Below are positions 7,525-15,769 of a DNA stretch of 64,000 nucleotides, one piece after another. Under the pieces are notes generated by a model. That model was not told the DNA's origin. It did no database searches and saw only the letters and a program-made list of their open reading frames with translations. Both the position numbers and the translations under genes were made by a program. Every line of letters starts with the position of its first letter. Positions within the stretch are counted from its first letter, which is position 1. Location: positions 62,001 to 126,000 of the forward strand of contig CAYLWO010000003.1 in the NCBI GenBank assembly GCA_964387285.1, given 5' to 3'. Origin of the DNA: Anaerohabitans sp964387285. GTDB lineage: Bacteria; Zhuqueibacterota; Zhuqueibacteria; Residuimicrobiales; Residuimicrobiaceae.

Positions 7525-9377
7525 TGAAGCAGCAATCCGGCGGAGATTTTCTGCAACGGCTGGAATCTTCGGTGCTCGTTTGCGACGGCGCCATGGGCAC
7601 GATGTTGTATCGCCAGGGCGTTTTTATCAATCGCTGCTTTGACGAGTTGAATCTTTCAGCGCCTGATTTGGTTCTGGAAATACACCGCAGCTACGCCGCA
7701 GCCAGAGCGGATATCCTTGAAACCAATACCTTCGGCGCCAACGCCTTTAAATTAAAATCCTATGGCCTGGAGCAGAGCGTCGGCTTGATCAATTTCAGCG
7801 GTGCGCAGTTGGCGCGCCGCGCGGGCGGTGAACATACGCTCATAGCCGGCGCCATGGGGCCTTTGGGTTTGCATCTTCATCCCTTGGGCGCTTGCAGCCC
7901 ATCCGAAGCACAAGCGGCATTCCGCGAACAGGCGCTCGGGCTCCTGGAAGGCGAAGTCGATCTCTTTATGCTCGAGACCTTTAGCGATGTGCATGAATTG
8001 GTCCTGGCTGTACAGACGCTGCGGCAGATGACCGAAAAACCGATTGTGGCGCAAATGTCTTTTGACGACGAGGGCAGAACGAAATTCGGTTTGGCGCCGG
8101 AGCATGTGGCGCCGCTTTTAATAGACGCCGGCGCGAATGTGATCGGCGCCAATTGTTCGGTTGGTCCGCAGACCATGTTGGAAGTTATGGAACAATTGGC
8201 AAAAACCGGTGCGCGATTTTTATCCGCACAACCCAATGCCGGTACGCCGCGCATGGTTGACGGCCGATTGATGTACATGTCCACGCCCGAATATCACGCC
8301 GAATTTGCGCGTCGTTTTATCGCTGCCGGCGTCAACATGGTCGGCGGATGTTGCGGCACAACGCCGGAACACATCAGGGCCATCGCCAATGCCGTTGCCG
8401 CCATTCAACCGAGAAGGTCCGGTTTGACCATCACGGCCACGCCGAAAAAAGAGGTGCAGGTGGCCGTAACGCCGCGCGAAGAAAAATCAGCCCTGGCAGC
8501 CCGCCTGGGCAAAAAATTCGTCGTGTGTGCAGAGGTGCTGTCGCCGCGCGGCTTTGATGTTTCTGCCGTGCTCACGGGCGTGCGCAAGCTGGTGGGTTTT
8601 GGCGTTGATGCCGTGAACATTCCGGATGGGCCGCGCGCGTCCTCACGCATGTCGCCCATGGCGCTGGCACAGATCATCGAGCGCTCGCTGCCGGTGGAAA
8701 CCATTTTGCACTACTGCTGTCGCGACCGTAATCTGCTGGGCATGCAATCCGATCTGTTGGGCAATTATGCCCTGGGACTGCGGAATATTCTCGTCATCAC
8801 CGGCGATCCGCCCAAATTGGGCGATTACCCGGATGCGACGGCGGTGTTTGATGTGGACAGCGTAGGATTGACGCGCATTATCAGCGGTTTGAATAAAGGA
8901 TTTGACGTGGCCGGCAATCCCATCGGCCAACCTACCGGCTGGCATATCGGCGTGGGCGCTAATCCGGGTGCACTGGATATGGAACTTGAAATCCGCCGCT
9001 TGCATCAAAAAGTGGAGGCCGGCGCTGAGTATATTCTGACGCAGCCGGTTTTTGACGTGCGACAGCTGGAGCGATTCTTTAAACGCATCCCGGACATTAG
9101 CACGCCGTTTCTCGCCGGCGTCATGCCGCTGATCAATTACCGAACGGTGGAATTTCTCAATAATGAAGTGCCGGGTGTGACGGTGCCGGAGACGATCGTG
9201 CAGCGCATGGCTGCAGCGGAGACCGCCGAACAGGGCCGCGCTTTTGGCATAGCCATCGCGCAGCAAGCAATTCAAGAATTGCGCAATCTGACTCCCGTGC
9301 AAGGATTGTATCTGATGCCGCCGTTTTGCAAGGACAAGTACGACATTGCCCTGGAAGTATTATCGGTGTTGCGTTAA
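7524..9377 (+). CDS. Bifunctional homocysteine S-methyltransferase/5,10-methylenetetrahydrofolate reductase
   Basis: 617-aa cytoplasmic enzyme of the YitJ type, linking one-carbon folate metabolism to methionine. Residues 1 to about 290 form the Hcy-binding domain: VCDGAMGTMLYRQG at the start, zinc-ligand Cys211 in NCSVG and Cys276-Cys277 in GGCCGTTPEHI. Residues about 315-610 form the MTHFR barrel: VCAEVLSPRGFDV, LVITGDPPKLGDYP and EYILTQPVFD. The ATG at 7524 is preferred over the GTG at 7500 because it gives the usual N-terminus, lies about 10 bases after GGGAG and overlaps the previous stop as TAATG. The neighbour is a membrane/protease fusion, so the pairing looks positional rather than functional. 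No SAM or B12 riboswitch can sit at this overlapping start. Confidence 0.95.
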   Translation: MKQQSGGDFLQRLESSVLVCDGAMGTMLYRQGVFINRCFDELNLSAPDLVLEIHRSYAAARADILETNTFGANAFKLKSYGLEQSVGLINFSGAQLARRAGGEHTLIAGAMGPLGLHLHPLGACSPSEAQAAFREQALGLLEGEVDLFMLETFSDVHELVLAVQTLRQMTEKPIVAQMSFDDEGRTKFGLAPEHVAPLLIDAGANVIGANCSVGPQTMLEVMEQLAKTGARFLSAQPNAGTPRMVDGRLMYMSTPEYHAEFARRFIAAGVNMVGGCCGTTPEHIRAIANAVAAIQPRRSGLTITATPKKEVQVAVTPREEKSALAARLGKKFVVCAEVLSPRGFDVSAVLTGVRKLVGFGVDAVNIPDGPRASSRMSPMALAQIIERSLPVETILHYCCRDRNLLGMQSDLLGNYALGLRNILVITGDPPKLGDYPDATAVFDVDSVGLTRIISGLNKGFDVAGNPIGQPTGWHIGVGANPGALDMELEIRRLHQKVEAGAEYILTQPVFDVRQLERFFKRIPDISTPFLAGVMPLINYRTVEFLNNEVPGVTVPETIVQRMAAAETAEQGRAFGIAIAQQAIQELRNLTPVQGLYLMPPFCKDKYDIALEVLSVLR

Positions 9378-9467
9378 GGATGTTAAAAAAAGAGCGGCGA
9401 GGCGGCTGGGCGCTAGTCGACCAGGGGAGCACAAAGGATCGCCCAAATCATTTTCCGTGAGAGTACG

Positions 9468-10754
9468 ATGATGAAAAAGAGTAATATCCTCTTGCTTATG
9501 CTGACCGTATGGACCGTCGCCGGTTCGGCGCAAATGACCGGCTCCGGCCTTGGGCGACAACCCGGCGATATGCCGCGTAATCCGTACGGTCGAGAGCTGG
9601 TAAATTATCGTTTTTATTGTTTTGCCGATTCCGCGGATCCTCGACAAAACAGCGTCGAGTTTTATTTTGCCATGGTGAACGACATGCTGACGTTCGTCAA
9701 AAAATCCGATACGTGGTATCATGCAAAATATGAATTGTCCGTCATGGTGTACAACAAAAAGCGCGAGTTGGTTACCTATCAAACCCTGTCCGACACGGTC
9801 GCCGTCGGCACTTTTAGCGCCACCAACAGCCGGCAAGGGCCGTTTTTGCAACGGATGGTTTTTACATTGCCGCCGGAAGAATACGAGTTTAAAATCGAAT
9901 TGACCAATTCGGATAATCCGGCCGATGCCGGACGCCCGGTGGCGCTCAAGCTCCTGGATTACAGCAAACCTTCGTTACAGATGAGCGATGTGGTATTGAC
10001 CGACCGGCAGATCTGCGGCGGCGCTCTGCGTCAATTTGCCCCTAATCTGCGGGAAAGTTTTAACGAAGAGCAGTCGGATATGGGGGTTTATTTTGAACTC
10101 TATGGCACCGGTCCGACCGACAGCATCACCATTCACTATGCTCTCATGAGTCGTAACAACAAGGTCATCGGTGCAAAAAACTATCGTGTAACCGGAGGAC
10201 CGTTGCTGCCGCAGTGTCTTTCCCTTAAAGGAATGATCGTCAAGCCCGGTGAATACCTGTTGCGGCTGGAAGCGTCGAACGGCAAGGTAATGGTCAAATC
10301 GGAACGCCGCTTGATTATTCATTGGGGAAAAGTGAGCATACGCTCCGACAACGTGGACGCGGCGGTTGAACAGCTGGCTTTGATCGCTTCAGGAAGCCAA
10401 ATTCAAAAAATGAGATCCGCCTCTGCAGAGGAGCGGCAAAAACTGTTTGACCAATTTTGGCAACAACGCGACCCGACGCCCGGAACGCCGGAGAACGAGT
10501 TGCGCGATGAATTTTTTAATCGCGTTGATTACGCCAATCGCAATTTCAGCGAACCGTCTTCGAACGCCGAGGGATGGAAAACCGATCGTGGCCGGGTGCT
10601 CTTGCGCAACGGTTTGCCGAACGATATTGAACGTCAGGCTGTTGAACCCGGCATGCCGTCCGTAGAAATCTGGTTTTATACTCGTCTTAACAAGCGCTAT
10701 ATTTTTACCGATCAGCAGGGCATGGGGGAGTATCGTCTGGTCAAGGTAGAGTAG
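9468..10754 (+). CDS. GWxTD domain-containing secreted protein
   Basis: 428 aa with a signal peptide MMKKSNILLLMLTVWTVAGSAQ. The central part (about 40-280) is beta-rich with no enzyme motif. The C-terminal region (about 320-428) is the GWxTD domain: FWQQRDPTPGTPENELRDEF, then GWKTD (Gly369-Asp373), DRGRVLLRNGLPNDIE, and VEIWFY near the end. The domain is common in FCB and Acidobacteria proteins, and its function is unknown. Periplasmic or envelope location is inferred from the leader. The second ATG at 9471 is an equally possible start. It lies 90 bases after the methyltransferase gene in the same direction. Confidence 0.88.
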   Translation: MMKKSNILLLMLTVWTVAGSAQMTGSGLGRQPGDMPRNPYGRELVNYRFYCFADSADPRQNSVEFYFAMVNDMLTFVKKSDTWYHAKYELSVMVYNKKRELVTYQTLSDTVAVGTFSATNSRQGPFLQRMVFTLPPEEYEFKIELTNSDNPADAGRPVALKLLDYSKPSLQMSDVVLTDRQICGGALRQFAPNLRESFNEEQSDMGVYFELYGTGPTDSITIHYALMSRNNKVIGAKNYRVTGGPLLPQCLSLKGMIVKPGEYLLRLEASNGKVMVKSERRLIIHWGKVSIRSDNVDAAVEQLALIASGSQIQKMRSASAEERQKLFDQFWQQRDPTPGTPENELRDEFFNRVDYANRNFSEPSSNAEGWKTDRGRVLLRNGLPNDIERQAVEPGMPSVEIWFYTRLNKRYIFTDQQGMGEYRLVKVE

Positions 10755-10784
10755 GAGAACTCGCGCAGGGATAAAGAAAATAGC

Positions 10785-10814
10785 TTGAAATCATTGCCAC
10801 AATATTTGTATATT
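10785..10814 (+). promoter_or_regulatory. Candidate promoter before the 10872 gene
   Basis: TTGAAA at 10785-10790, an 18-bp spacer, and TATATT at 10809-10814. It lies about 58 bases before the start codon at 10872, in the gap after the GWxTD gene. Confidence 0.45.
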
Positions 10815-10871
10815 GAAAAATCAATACAGCTGTTTTTGCAGAGCTCATCTAATCAAACCAATTGAGGCATA

Positions 10872-11486
10872 ATGAAAATCTGGCACAAATTAGCCGACGC
10901 AGATCCGGGGCCGATTGTTTTTCGCTGGCGACATTGTCACGCGCGTCGTTTCTACAATAAAATTTTTTCATGGATTCTTGCCGCTTTTATGATGGGCATG
11001 CTGACCTCTATCGTCTGCGCCCTGATCGGCATCCATGATCAAGCGCTGTTTTTCAGCCGCATCGTCTTTTTTATCACTTTGGCCGTCGGATTGATCAATT
11101 CCTGGTTCATTCATGCGGTATTCGGTTTGGAGTTTCGCCTCACCCAAAAGGCTTTTGTGGCGGTGCGGCCGATGATCGGCTGGTTGCCGTGGGCGGAAAA
11201 ACTCGGCACGCCGGACAAGCCGCTGGGCGCCCGTTTTGAATATCTGAGTTGGGAAGAGATCAAGGAGGCCAGGGAACAGGAAGGCGACCTGATTCTGGTG
11301 TTGAAAAAAAATCTGGAAGAAGTGGGCGTCAGCGTGTCGCCGGTAAGCTGGATCAATGACGGCGGCCGCATCCGTACCGCTGAAAAACCGGTCTCCGGCA
11401 AAACCGAAAATCTGGATCGGGAAACCCTGAAGACGATTTTGCTCAAGATCAAGGATTTAAAAAAATCAACGAATGTAAAAAGCTGA
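10872..11486 (+). CDS. Small inner-membrane protein with cytoplasmic tail, unknown
   Basis: 204 aa, family not recognised. A basic N-terminal segment (FRWRHCHARRFYNK) precedes two hydrophobic helices at about 34-58 and 62-84, separated by GIHDQ. The C-terminal 110 residues are soluble and charged (LSWEEIKEAREQEGDLILVLKK), resembling the PH-like tail of small membrane proteins in which a sequence-derived beta-sheet follows two helices; that reading is an inference. The ATG at 10872 follows a weak TTGAGG-like site. It probably has its own promoter (10785-10814). There is a 148-bp gap to the SWIM gene and no evident link to either neighbour. Confidence 0.7.
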   Translation: MKIWHKLADADPGPIVFRWRHCHARRFYNKIFSWILAAFMMGMLTSIVCALIGIHDQALFFSRIVFFITLAVGLINSWFIHAVFGLEFRLTQKAFVAVRPMIGWLPWAEKLGTPDKPLGARFEYLSWEEIKEAREQEGDLILVLKKNLEEVGVSVSPVSWINDGGRIRTAEKPVSGKTENLDRETLKTILLKIKDLKKSTNVKS

Positions 11487-11634
11487 TCTCCCCATGCAGC
11501 AGAGTGTTGCCACAACCTTGCGCAGGTTGGCGCTTAAAGACCGAATGAAAGAGAAAACCCGTCTTGCCTGATCCGGCTGATCCCGAACGGAGCGGTTTGT
11601 ACGGCAAAACGGGGATAATGCGAGGGCCTTGGCC

Positions 11635-12432
11635 ATGCCGACAAGAATAACCCCCATGGACGTAAAATCCTATGTTGATGCCGACCTTTACCGATTAGGC
11701 GAACAGATGTATGAAGGCGGCATGGTGCGACATCGTTTTCAATCCTCCTATGGCCTGCAAGCCGTTGTCAAGGGCAAGGACAAGTACCGCGTGGATGTGA
11801 TTGTGGAGGGTGAAAAGCTGTTCGGTCGTTGCACCTGTCCCAACGGCAGCAGTCATTGCGAACACCAGGTCGCGCTGATGTTGTGCTGGCTGGCAGAACC
11901 GCAAACGTTCATCAGTCAGCAGGATATGCGCAAGGCGATTCGCAACCAGGACAAAAACACGCTGGTGGATGTGCTCATTAATTTGATCGAAGTATTTCCC
12001 GAATTGTCCCAGTTTTTCATTGTGCCGCCGCATGCCGGTGAAATCGCCGCCATCCGGGAAGAGGTGGCGGATATATTTGATTTTCCCCATTCCCATAAAA
12101 TCCGGCCGCAACACATCATTGATGCCTGTCAGATTCTGTTTGCGCGCGCCAAATTTTTACGCAGCACCGGACAGTGGCGCAGCAGCCGGCTCATCTATTT
12201 TGAGATCATTCACCGCACGCTGGCGCTGGTTGATCGCAACCAAACGACCTCTCCGTTTCGGGAAAATTTTATTGCCGAACTGGCGGATGATTATGAAGAG
12301 ATCGCTTTGAACGATCCGAATCTGGACGCTTACAGCGATGAAGTGAAGGCGGAAGTGGACGAAATTCTGGAACACGAATCTGCTGAAGCGGAGGGCGTAA
12401 CGCTGGATGATTTGCGCAAGAGACTGTCCTGA
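11635..12432 (+). CDS. SWIM zinc-finger domain protein
   Basis: 265 aa, cytoplasmic. The SWIM motif CxCx(6)CxH is intact: Cys66, Cys68, Cys75 and His77 in RCTCPNGSSHCEHQ. SWIM fingers bind DNA or protein, often in SWI2/SNF2 helicases and recombination factors, but no helicase domain follows here. Residues about 85-265 are predicted helical (LVDVLINLIEVFPELSQFF, then ILFARAKFLRSTGQWRSSRLIYFEII), resembling a TPR-like scaffold. The ATG at 11635 is used because GAGGG lies about 9 bases upstream; a TTG at 11629 is also in frame. A stand-alone SWIM protein may work with an unlinked helicase, but nothing in this window is a partner. Confidence 0.85.
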   Translation: MPTRITPMDVKSYVDADLYRLGEQMYEGGMVRHRFQSSYGLQAVVKGKDKYRVDVIVEGEKLFGRCTCPNGSSHCEHQVALMLCWLAEPQTFISQQDMRKAIRNQDKNTLVDVLINLIEVFPELSQFFIVPPHAGEIAAIREEVADIFDFPHSHKIRPQHIIDACQILFARAKFLRSTGQWRSSRLIYFEIIHRTLALVDRNQTTSPFRENFIAELADDYEEIALNDPNLDAYSDEVKAEVDEILEHESAEAEGVTLDDLRKRLS

Positions 12433-12505
12433 TCATTGATAATTTTTAAACATTTTACGCAAAAACAAGATTTACTACATTTACCTATTTGCAGAGGGAG
12501 CCGTC

Positions 12506-13603
12506 ATGTCCGAAGTGCATATTTCCGTCGAGCGTTTAAAAAAATTCATGTCCGATTGTTTTCTCAGCGTGAACGTGCCGGCTCAGGATGTAGAGATCAT
12601 TGTGGACGTGCTCATTCGTTCTGATCTGCGCGGCATCGAGTCGCACGGCATCGGCCGATTAAAGATGTACATCGATCGCATCCGTGAAGGCATCATTGAA
12701 CCGGTCTCGCGTTATTCGGTGGTGCGCGAGTCTGCCGGTTCCGCGCTGATCGACGGTCACAACGGCATGGGCCATGTCATCAGCTATCATGCCATGAAAT
12801 TGGCCATGGCCAAAGCCAGGAACACCGGCATCGCCGCCGTTTCGGTAACCAACAGCAGCCATTTCGGCATTGCCGGATATTATCCCATGATGGCGGTGCA
12901 GGAAGGCATGGCTGGTTTCACCGTGACCAATGCGCGGCCGACGATCGCGCCCACATTCGGTTGCGATCCCATGCTGGGCACCAATCCCATCGCTTTTGCC
13001 GTGCCCACGGACGAAGAGTGCCCGTTTGTGCTGGACATGGCCACATCGATTGTTCAGCGCGGCAAGATCGAAATACTGGATCGGGAAAACAAGCCCGTGC
13101 CTGCCGGACTGGCCGTGGACCGCGAGGGCCGCGACGTGATGGATGCGCCGCAATTGTTGAAAATGTTCGGCAACAAAGCGGCCTCGTTGCTGCCGCTGGG
13201 CGGCGTCGGCGAAGAGCACGGGGGGTACAAAGGATATGGTTTGGCCATGATGGTGGAGATATTGTCCGCAGCGTTCAGCGCCGGCCCGTTTTGCTGGGGC
13301 GTGTCCGGTGTGGATGAAAAAGGGCGGAACATCCCTCATCGCCTGGGTCATTTTTTTATGGCCATCGACATCAGCCATTTCGTCGATCTGCCGGTTTTCA
13401 AGAAAATCGTCGGCGATATGGTGCGCGAGATGAGGACAGGCGCCAAGTTGCCCGCACAGGAGCGCATCTATACGGCGGGAGAGAAAGAGTGGGAGATGGA
13501 AAAGATCATTCCCAAAACCGGCGTGCCGCTTAATGAGGCGATCATCACGACCATGAAGCAGTTGCAGAATGAATTACGGCTCACAGAGCCGTTGCCTTTC
13601 TAG
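12506..13603 (+). CDS. Malate/L-lactate dehydrogenase (Ldh_2) family oxidoreductase
   Basis: 365-aa NAD(P)H-dependent 2-ketoacid reductase of the family that includes YlbC/AllD, sulfolactate and YbiC-type enzymes; not related to classical Rossmann lactate dehydrogenases. Signatures include LRGIESHGIGR with His47, NSSHFGIAGYY with the catalytic-type His119, and NPIAFAVPT followed by FVLDMATSIVQRGKIE and GGYKGYGLAMMVEIL. Length is typical. A GAGGGAG site lies 7 bases before the ATG at 12506. The exact substrate cannot be read from sequence. In this setting it might reduce an oxo-acid from sugar-acid catabolism, but that is only positional inference. Confidence 0.93.
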   Translation: MSEVHISVERLKKFMSDCFLSVNVPAQDVEIIVDVLIRSDLRGIESHGIGRLKMYIDRIREGIIEPVSRYSVVRESAGSALIDGHNGMGHVISYHAMKLAMAKARNTGIAAVSVTNSSHFGIAGYYPMMAVQEGMAGFTVTNARPTIAPTFGCDPMLGTNPIAFAVPTDEECPFVLDMATSIVQRGKIEILDRENKPVPAGLAVDREGRDVMDAPQLLKMFGNKAASLLPLGGVGEEHGGYKGYGLAMMVEILSAAFSAGPFCWGVSGVDEKGRNIPHRLGHFFMAIDISHFVDLPVFKKIVGDMVREMRTGAKLPAQERIYTAGEKEWEMEKIIPKTGVPLNEAIITTMKQLQNELRLTEPLPF

Positions 13604-14241
13604 ATAACGCTGATTTTACTTTTGCAGGGCGATCAGGTGATTGTCTTGTCTATTCGATGGTGATAGGATGAACCACGATAAAATAAGATATGAATGCTTT
13701 TCTTATAGGACTTTTAAACGAAACAAGTTTTATCTCTGTGTTTTGCTTATCACGATAGTCTCGACAGCCTGGCCGGGCATTACTCCTGTCGTCAAGCTGC
13801 CCATCGGCGCTGCTGCTTTCAGCTCGGCGAAACCGGTGATCGTAATGAAGGTGTTGCCTGATGCAAGTTGTATTATATTTGGATGGATTTTTTTCAAGAT
13901 CGCCAAGGGTTGGAGTGGTTGAACGAACACAAGCCGCTAAAACCAGCTACGTTATAAACCAGTTTACTAGAGAAATCCATCAAAGTTCAACTAGTTCACA
14001 CCGAATACCAACATTCCATACTAACAAGCATTTGAGTGCCAGTCGATTACACTCTTTCCGGTTCGGATCAGCAAACAGGAACATAAAGAGGCGTGTTCAG
14101 TTACAATCGAGGTAATCAATAGATGTATTATATTGATTATATGTATTTTATAAAACTAATTTATTTTCAGATGCTTTTATGCAACCGGGTGTTGAGATGG
14201 TCCGATGGATTACGGATTTGCAAGAAAATTGTATTTCCCTA
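13604..14241. other. Long AT-rich gap without a supported gene
   Basis: A plus-strand frame from 13668 (85 codons, ending 13922) and a minus-strand frame (13930-13730) face each other over the only GC-richer patch, about 13760-13860. Neither has a ribosome site at a sensible distance or a family match. This patch could be the remnant of an older gene. From 13930 to 14180 the sequence is AT-rich with many stops and no tRNA-like structure that I could see. Confidence 0.5.
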
Positions 14242-14270
14242 TTGACACGGGTAGAAAAATTATGTATATT
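14242..14270 (+). promoter_or_regulatory. Strong promoter for the ROK gene
   Basis: Perfect TTGACA at 14242-14247, an exact 17-bp spacer, and TATATT at 14265-14270 (5/6 of TATAAT). Transcription would start near 14277, placing the whole 36-bp repeat block inside a leader of about 150 nt. Confidence 0.7.
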
Positions 14271-14280
14271 GAACCAACAG

Positions 14281-14388
14281 TTTTTTTTCAAAAAAAACAA
14301 ACTAGTGTGTTGTACATTTTTTTTCAAAAAAAACGAACAACGGTGTTGTAAATTTTTTTTTCGAAAAAACAAACTAATTGACAATAGG
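14281..14388. repeat. Three tandem 36-bp T8-C-A8 repeats
   Basis: Units start at 14281, 14317 and 14353, an exact 36-bp period. Units 1 and 2 begin with T8-C-A8, a perfect 17-bp inverted repeat; unit 3 has T9-CG-A6. The rest of each unit resembles CAAACTAGTGTGTTGTACA and decays in unit 3. The block begins about 4 bases after the expected transcription start and ends 38 bases before the ROK start codon. It is best read as a set of operator sites or a structured RNA leader. Homopolymer tracts of this length are also prone to slippage. Confidence 0.8.
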
Positions 14389-14426
14389 GTCTAATAGCTC
14401 AGCACGCATTTGATACTCCTCGACTG

Positions 14427-15626
14427 ATGAAAAAAATAATAACCGGCAATTATCATTTAGTCAAAAATCTCAATAGCCATATCGTACTCAATCTGATTCG
14501 GAGCCGCGGTCCCATTTATGGCGCTGATCTGGCAAAAATAACCGGTCTGCGCTCTTCAACTGTAATGAAAATTCTGCAGAACCTGGAACTCAACGGCTTG
14601 ATCGTTAAAACCGGCATCGGCTCTTCTACCCCCATGGGCGGACGTCGACCGACTTTTTGGGAAATCAATTGCAAGTACGGTTATATCATCGGCATCAAGA
14701 TCGAACTGAATGAGGTACAGGGCGTGCTGGTCGATCTGAAAGCGAATGTGTTACAGAAAACCCAACTCGCCACGCCGGATACCATGGATAGCGCCGCGGT
14801 GCTGGAGGTGATTAAACAGATCGTCGCCCATTTGCTCGAATCGCAAAAATTAAGCTACAAACGCGTGCTGGGATTAGGCATCGGCATTTCCGGCGCCGTG
14901 GACTTTGCGCAAGGCGTGATCATTAAAACTTTTCTGCTGCGCGACACACCCATGCCGTTGCGCGCATTGCTGGAAAAATGCTATCCTTTTCCGATTTACA
15001 TCGAGAACGACGCCAATGCCGCCGTCTTGAGTGAAAAATGGTTCAACAAGGATCGCGCAGAAAGTCATCTGCTTTATGTGCTGTTGGTGATTGACCAGAA
15101 TGTTTTCGGCATCGGCTACGGCATTATTCTGGAAAACCAGTTGTATCGCGGCGCGCATATGCTGGCCGGCGAATCAAGCGGCCATCCGGTCACCATCAAA
15201 CAACTGCTGGATCGCATCAGCGCTCAGGAAGAGGACAGCGTGGCGTTGAACGGCGTGCGCCTGCGCAAAGATAAAGTGACTCTGCAAGATCTGCTGCAGG
15301 CAGCGGCCAACCAGGAAGAACCGGCCATGCGCTATTTCGATCAGGTCGGCAGAATTTTAGGAGAAGAACTGGCCAAAGCCGTGGACATGCTGGATCCCAA
15401 AGAGGTTCTCCTCGGCGGCGAGGTCACCAAGGCCGGCGAACATTTGCTGGCGCCGTTAACCCATGCGCTGCATGCTCATTCGATTTTAGGAGACATTCGT
15501 AAACCGACCATCTCTATCGTATCGTGGCAGCAGGCGGACCCGGTGGCGCTGGGCGCCGCTTCGCTGGTGTTGTCGAGCGTTTTTCAAAATTCCGATGTTT
15601 TTCGCATGAAAGCGCAACATTTCTAA
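14427..15626 (+). CDS. ROK-family transcriptional regulator (NagC/XylR type)
   Basis: 399 aa. Residues about 14-70 form a winged helix-turn-helix (LNLIRSRGPIYGADLAKITG, then LRSSTVMKILQNLELNGLI) followed by the conserved GGRRP. The ROK sugar-kinase-like fold follows: GIKIELNEVQGVLVD, LGLGIGISGAVDF and ENDANAA with Asp195. Such proteins usually repress sugar-catabolic genes until a sugar or sugar-phosphate binds. The segment after GESSGHPV lacks the Cys-rich zinc motif (CxCGxxGCxE) usual in ROK proteins, so ligand binding or folding may differ. No good Shine-Dalgarno precedes the ATG at 14427. A strong promoter and the 36-bp repeats lie just upstream, suggesting autoregulation. The downstream glycan genes are plausible targets. 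Confidence 0.88.
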   Translation: MKKIITGNYHLVKNLNSHIVLNLIRSRGPIYGADLAKITGLRSSTVMKILQNLELNGLIVKTGIGSSTPMGGRRPTFWEINCKYGYIIGIKIELNEVQGVLVDLKANVLQKTQLATPDTMDSAAVLEVIKQIVAHLLESQKLSYKRVLGLGIGISGAVDFAQGVIIKTFLLRDTPMPLRALLEKCYPFPIYIENDANAAVLSEKWFNKDRAESHLLYVLLVIDQNVFGIGYGIILENQLYRGAHMLAGESSGHPVTIKQLLDRISAQEEDSVALNGVRLRKDKVTLQDLLQAAANQEEPAMRYFDQVGRILGEELAKAVDMLDPKEVLLGGEVTKAGEHLLAPLTHALHAHSILGDIRKPTISIVSWQQADPVALGAASLVLSSVFQNSDVFRMKAQHF

Positions 15627-15769
15627 AGTGCGGAATAAAATAGGCAACTTGGCTCGGAATGTACTCCAGCCGCTTTTTCCATGTGAAAAAGATAAATCAA
15701 GAAAGGAGGTGAATGTCGGCTGTCTAATTTAATTCCTGTAACCATTGTTAACCAAAAAGGGAGAGAAAA

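Noticed and set aside
13641..13922. 93-codon plus-strand frame
   Set aside because: No ribosome site at a sensible distance and no recognisable family; the opposing frame is equally open, so coding is unproven.
14281..14388. CRISPR array
   Set aside because: Units are contiguous without spacers, only three in number, with no cas genes nearby.
14179..14394. Open frame with repeated FFFKKN phrases
   Set aside because: It is simply the translation of the T8-C-A8 repeats in the 5' leader, with matching open frame on the other strand.
15713..15727. Short leader peptide MSAV after a full AAAGGAGGTGA
   Set aside because: Only about 3 bases separate the site from the ATG, too close for efficient initiation, and the real gene has its own GGGAGAG site.
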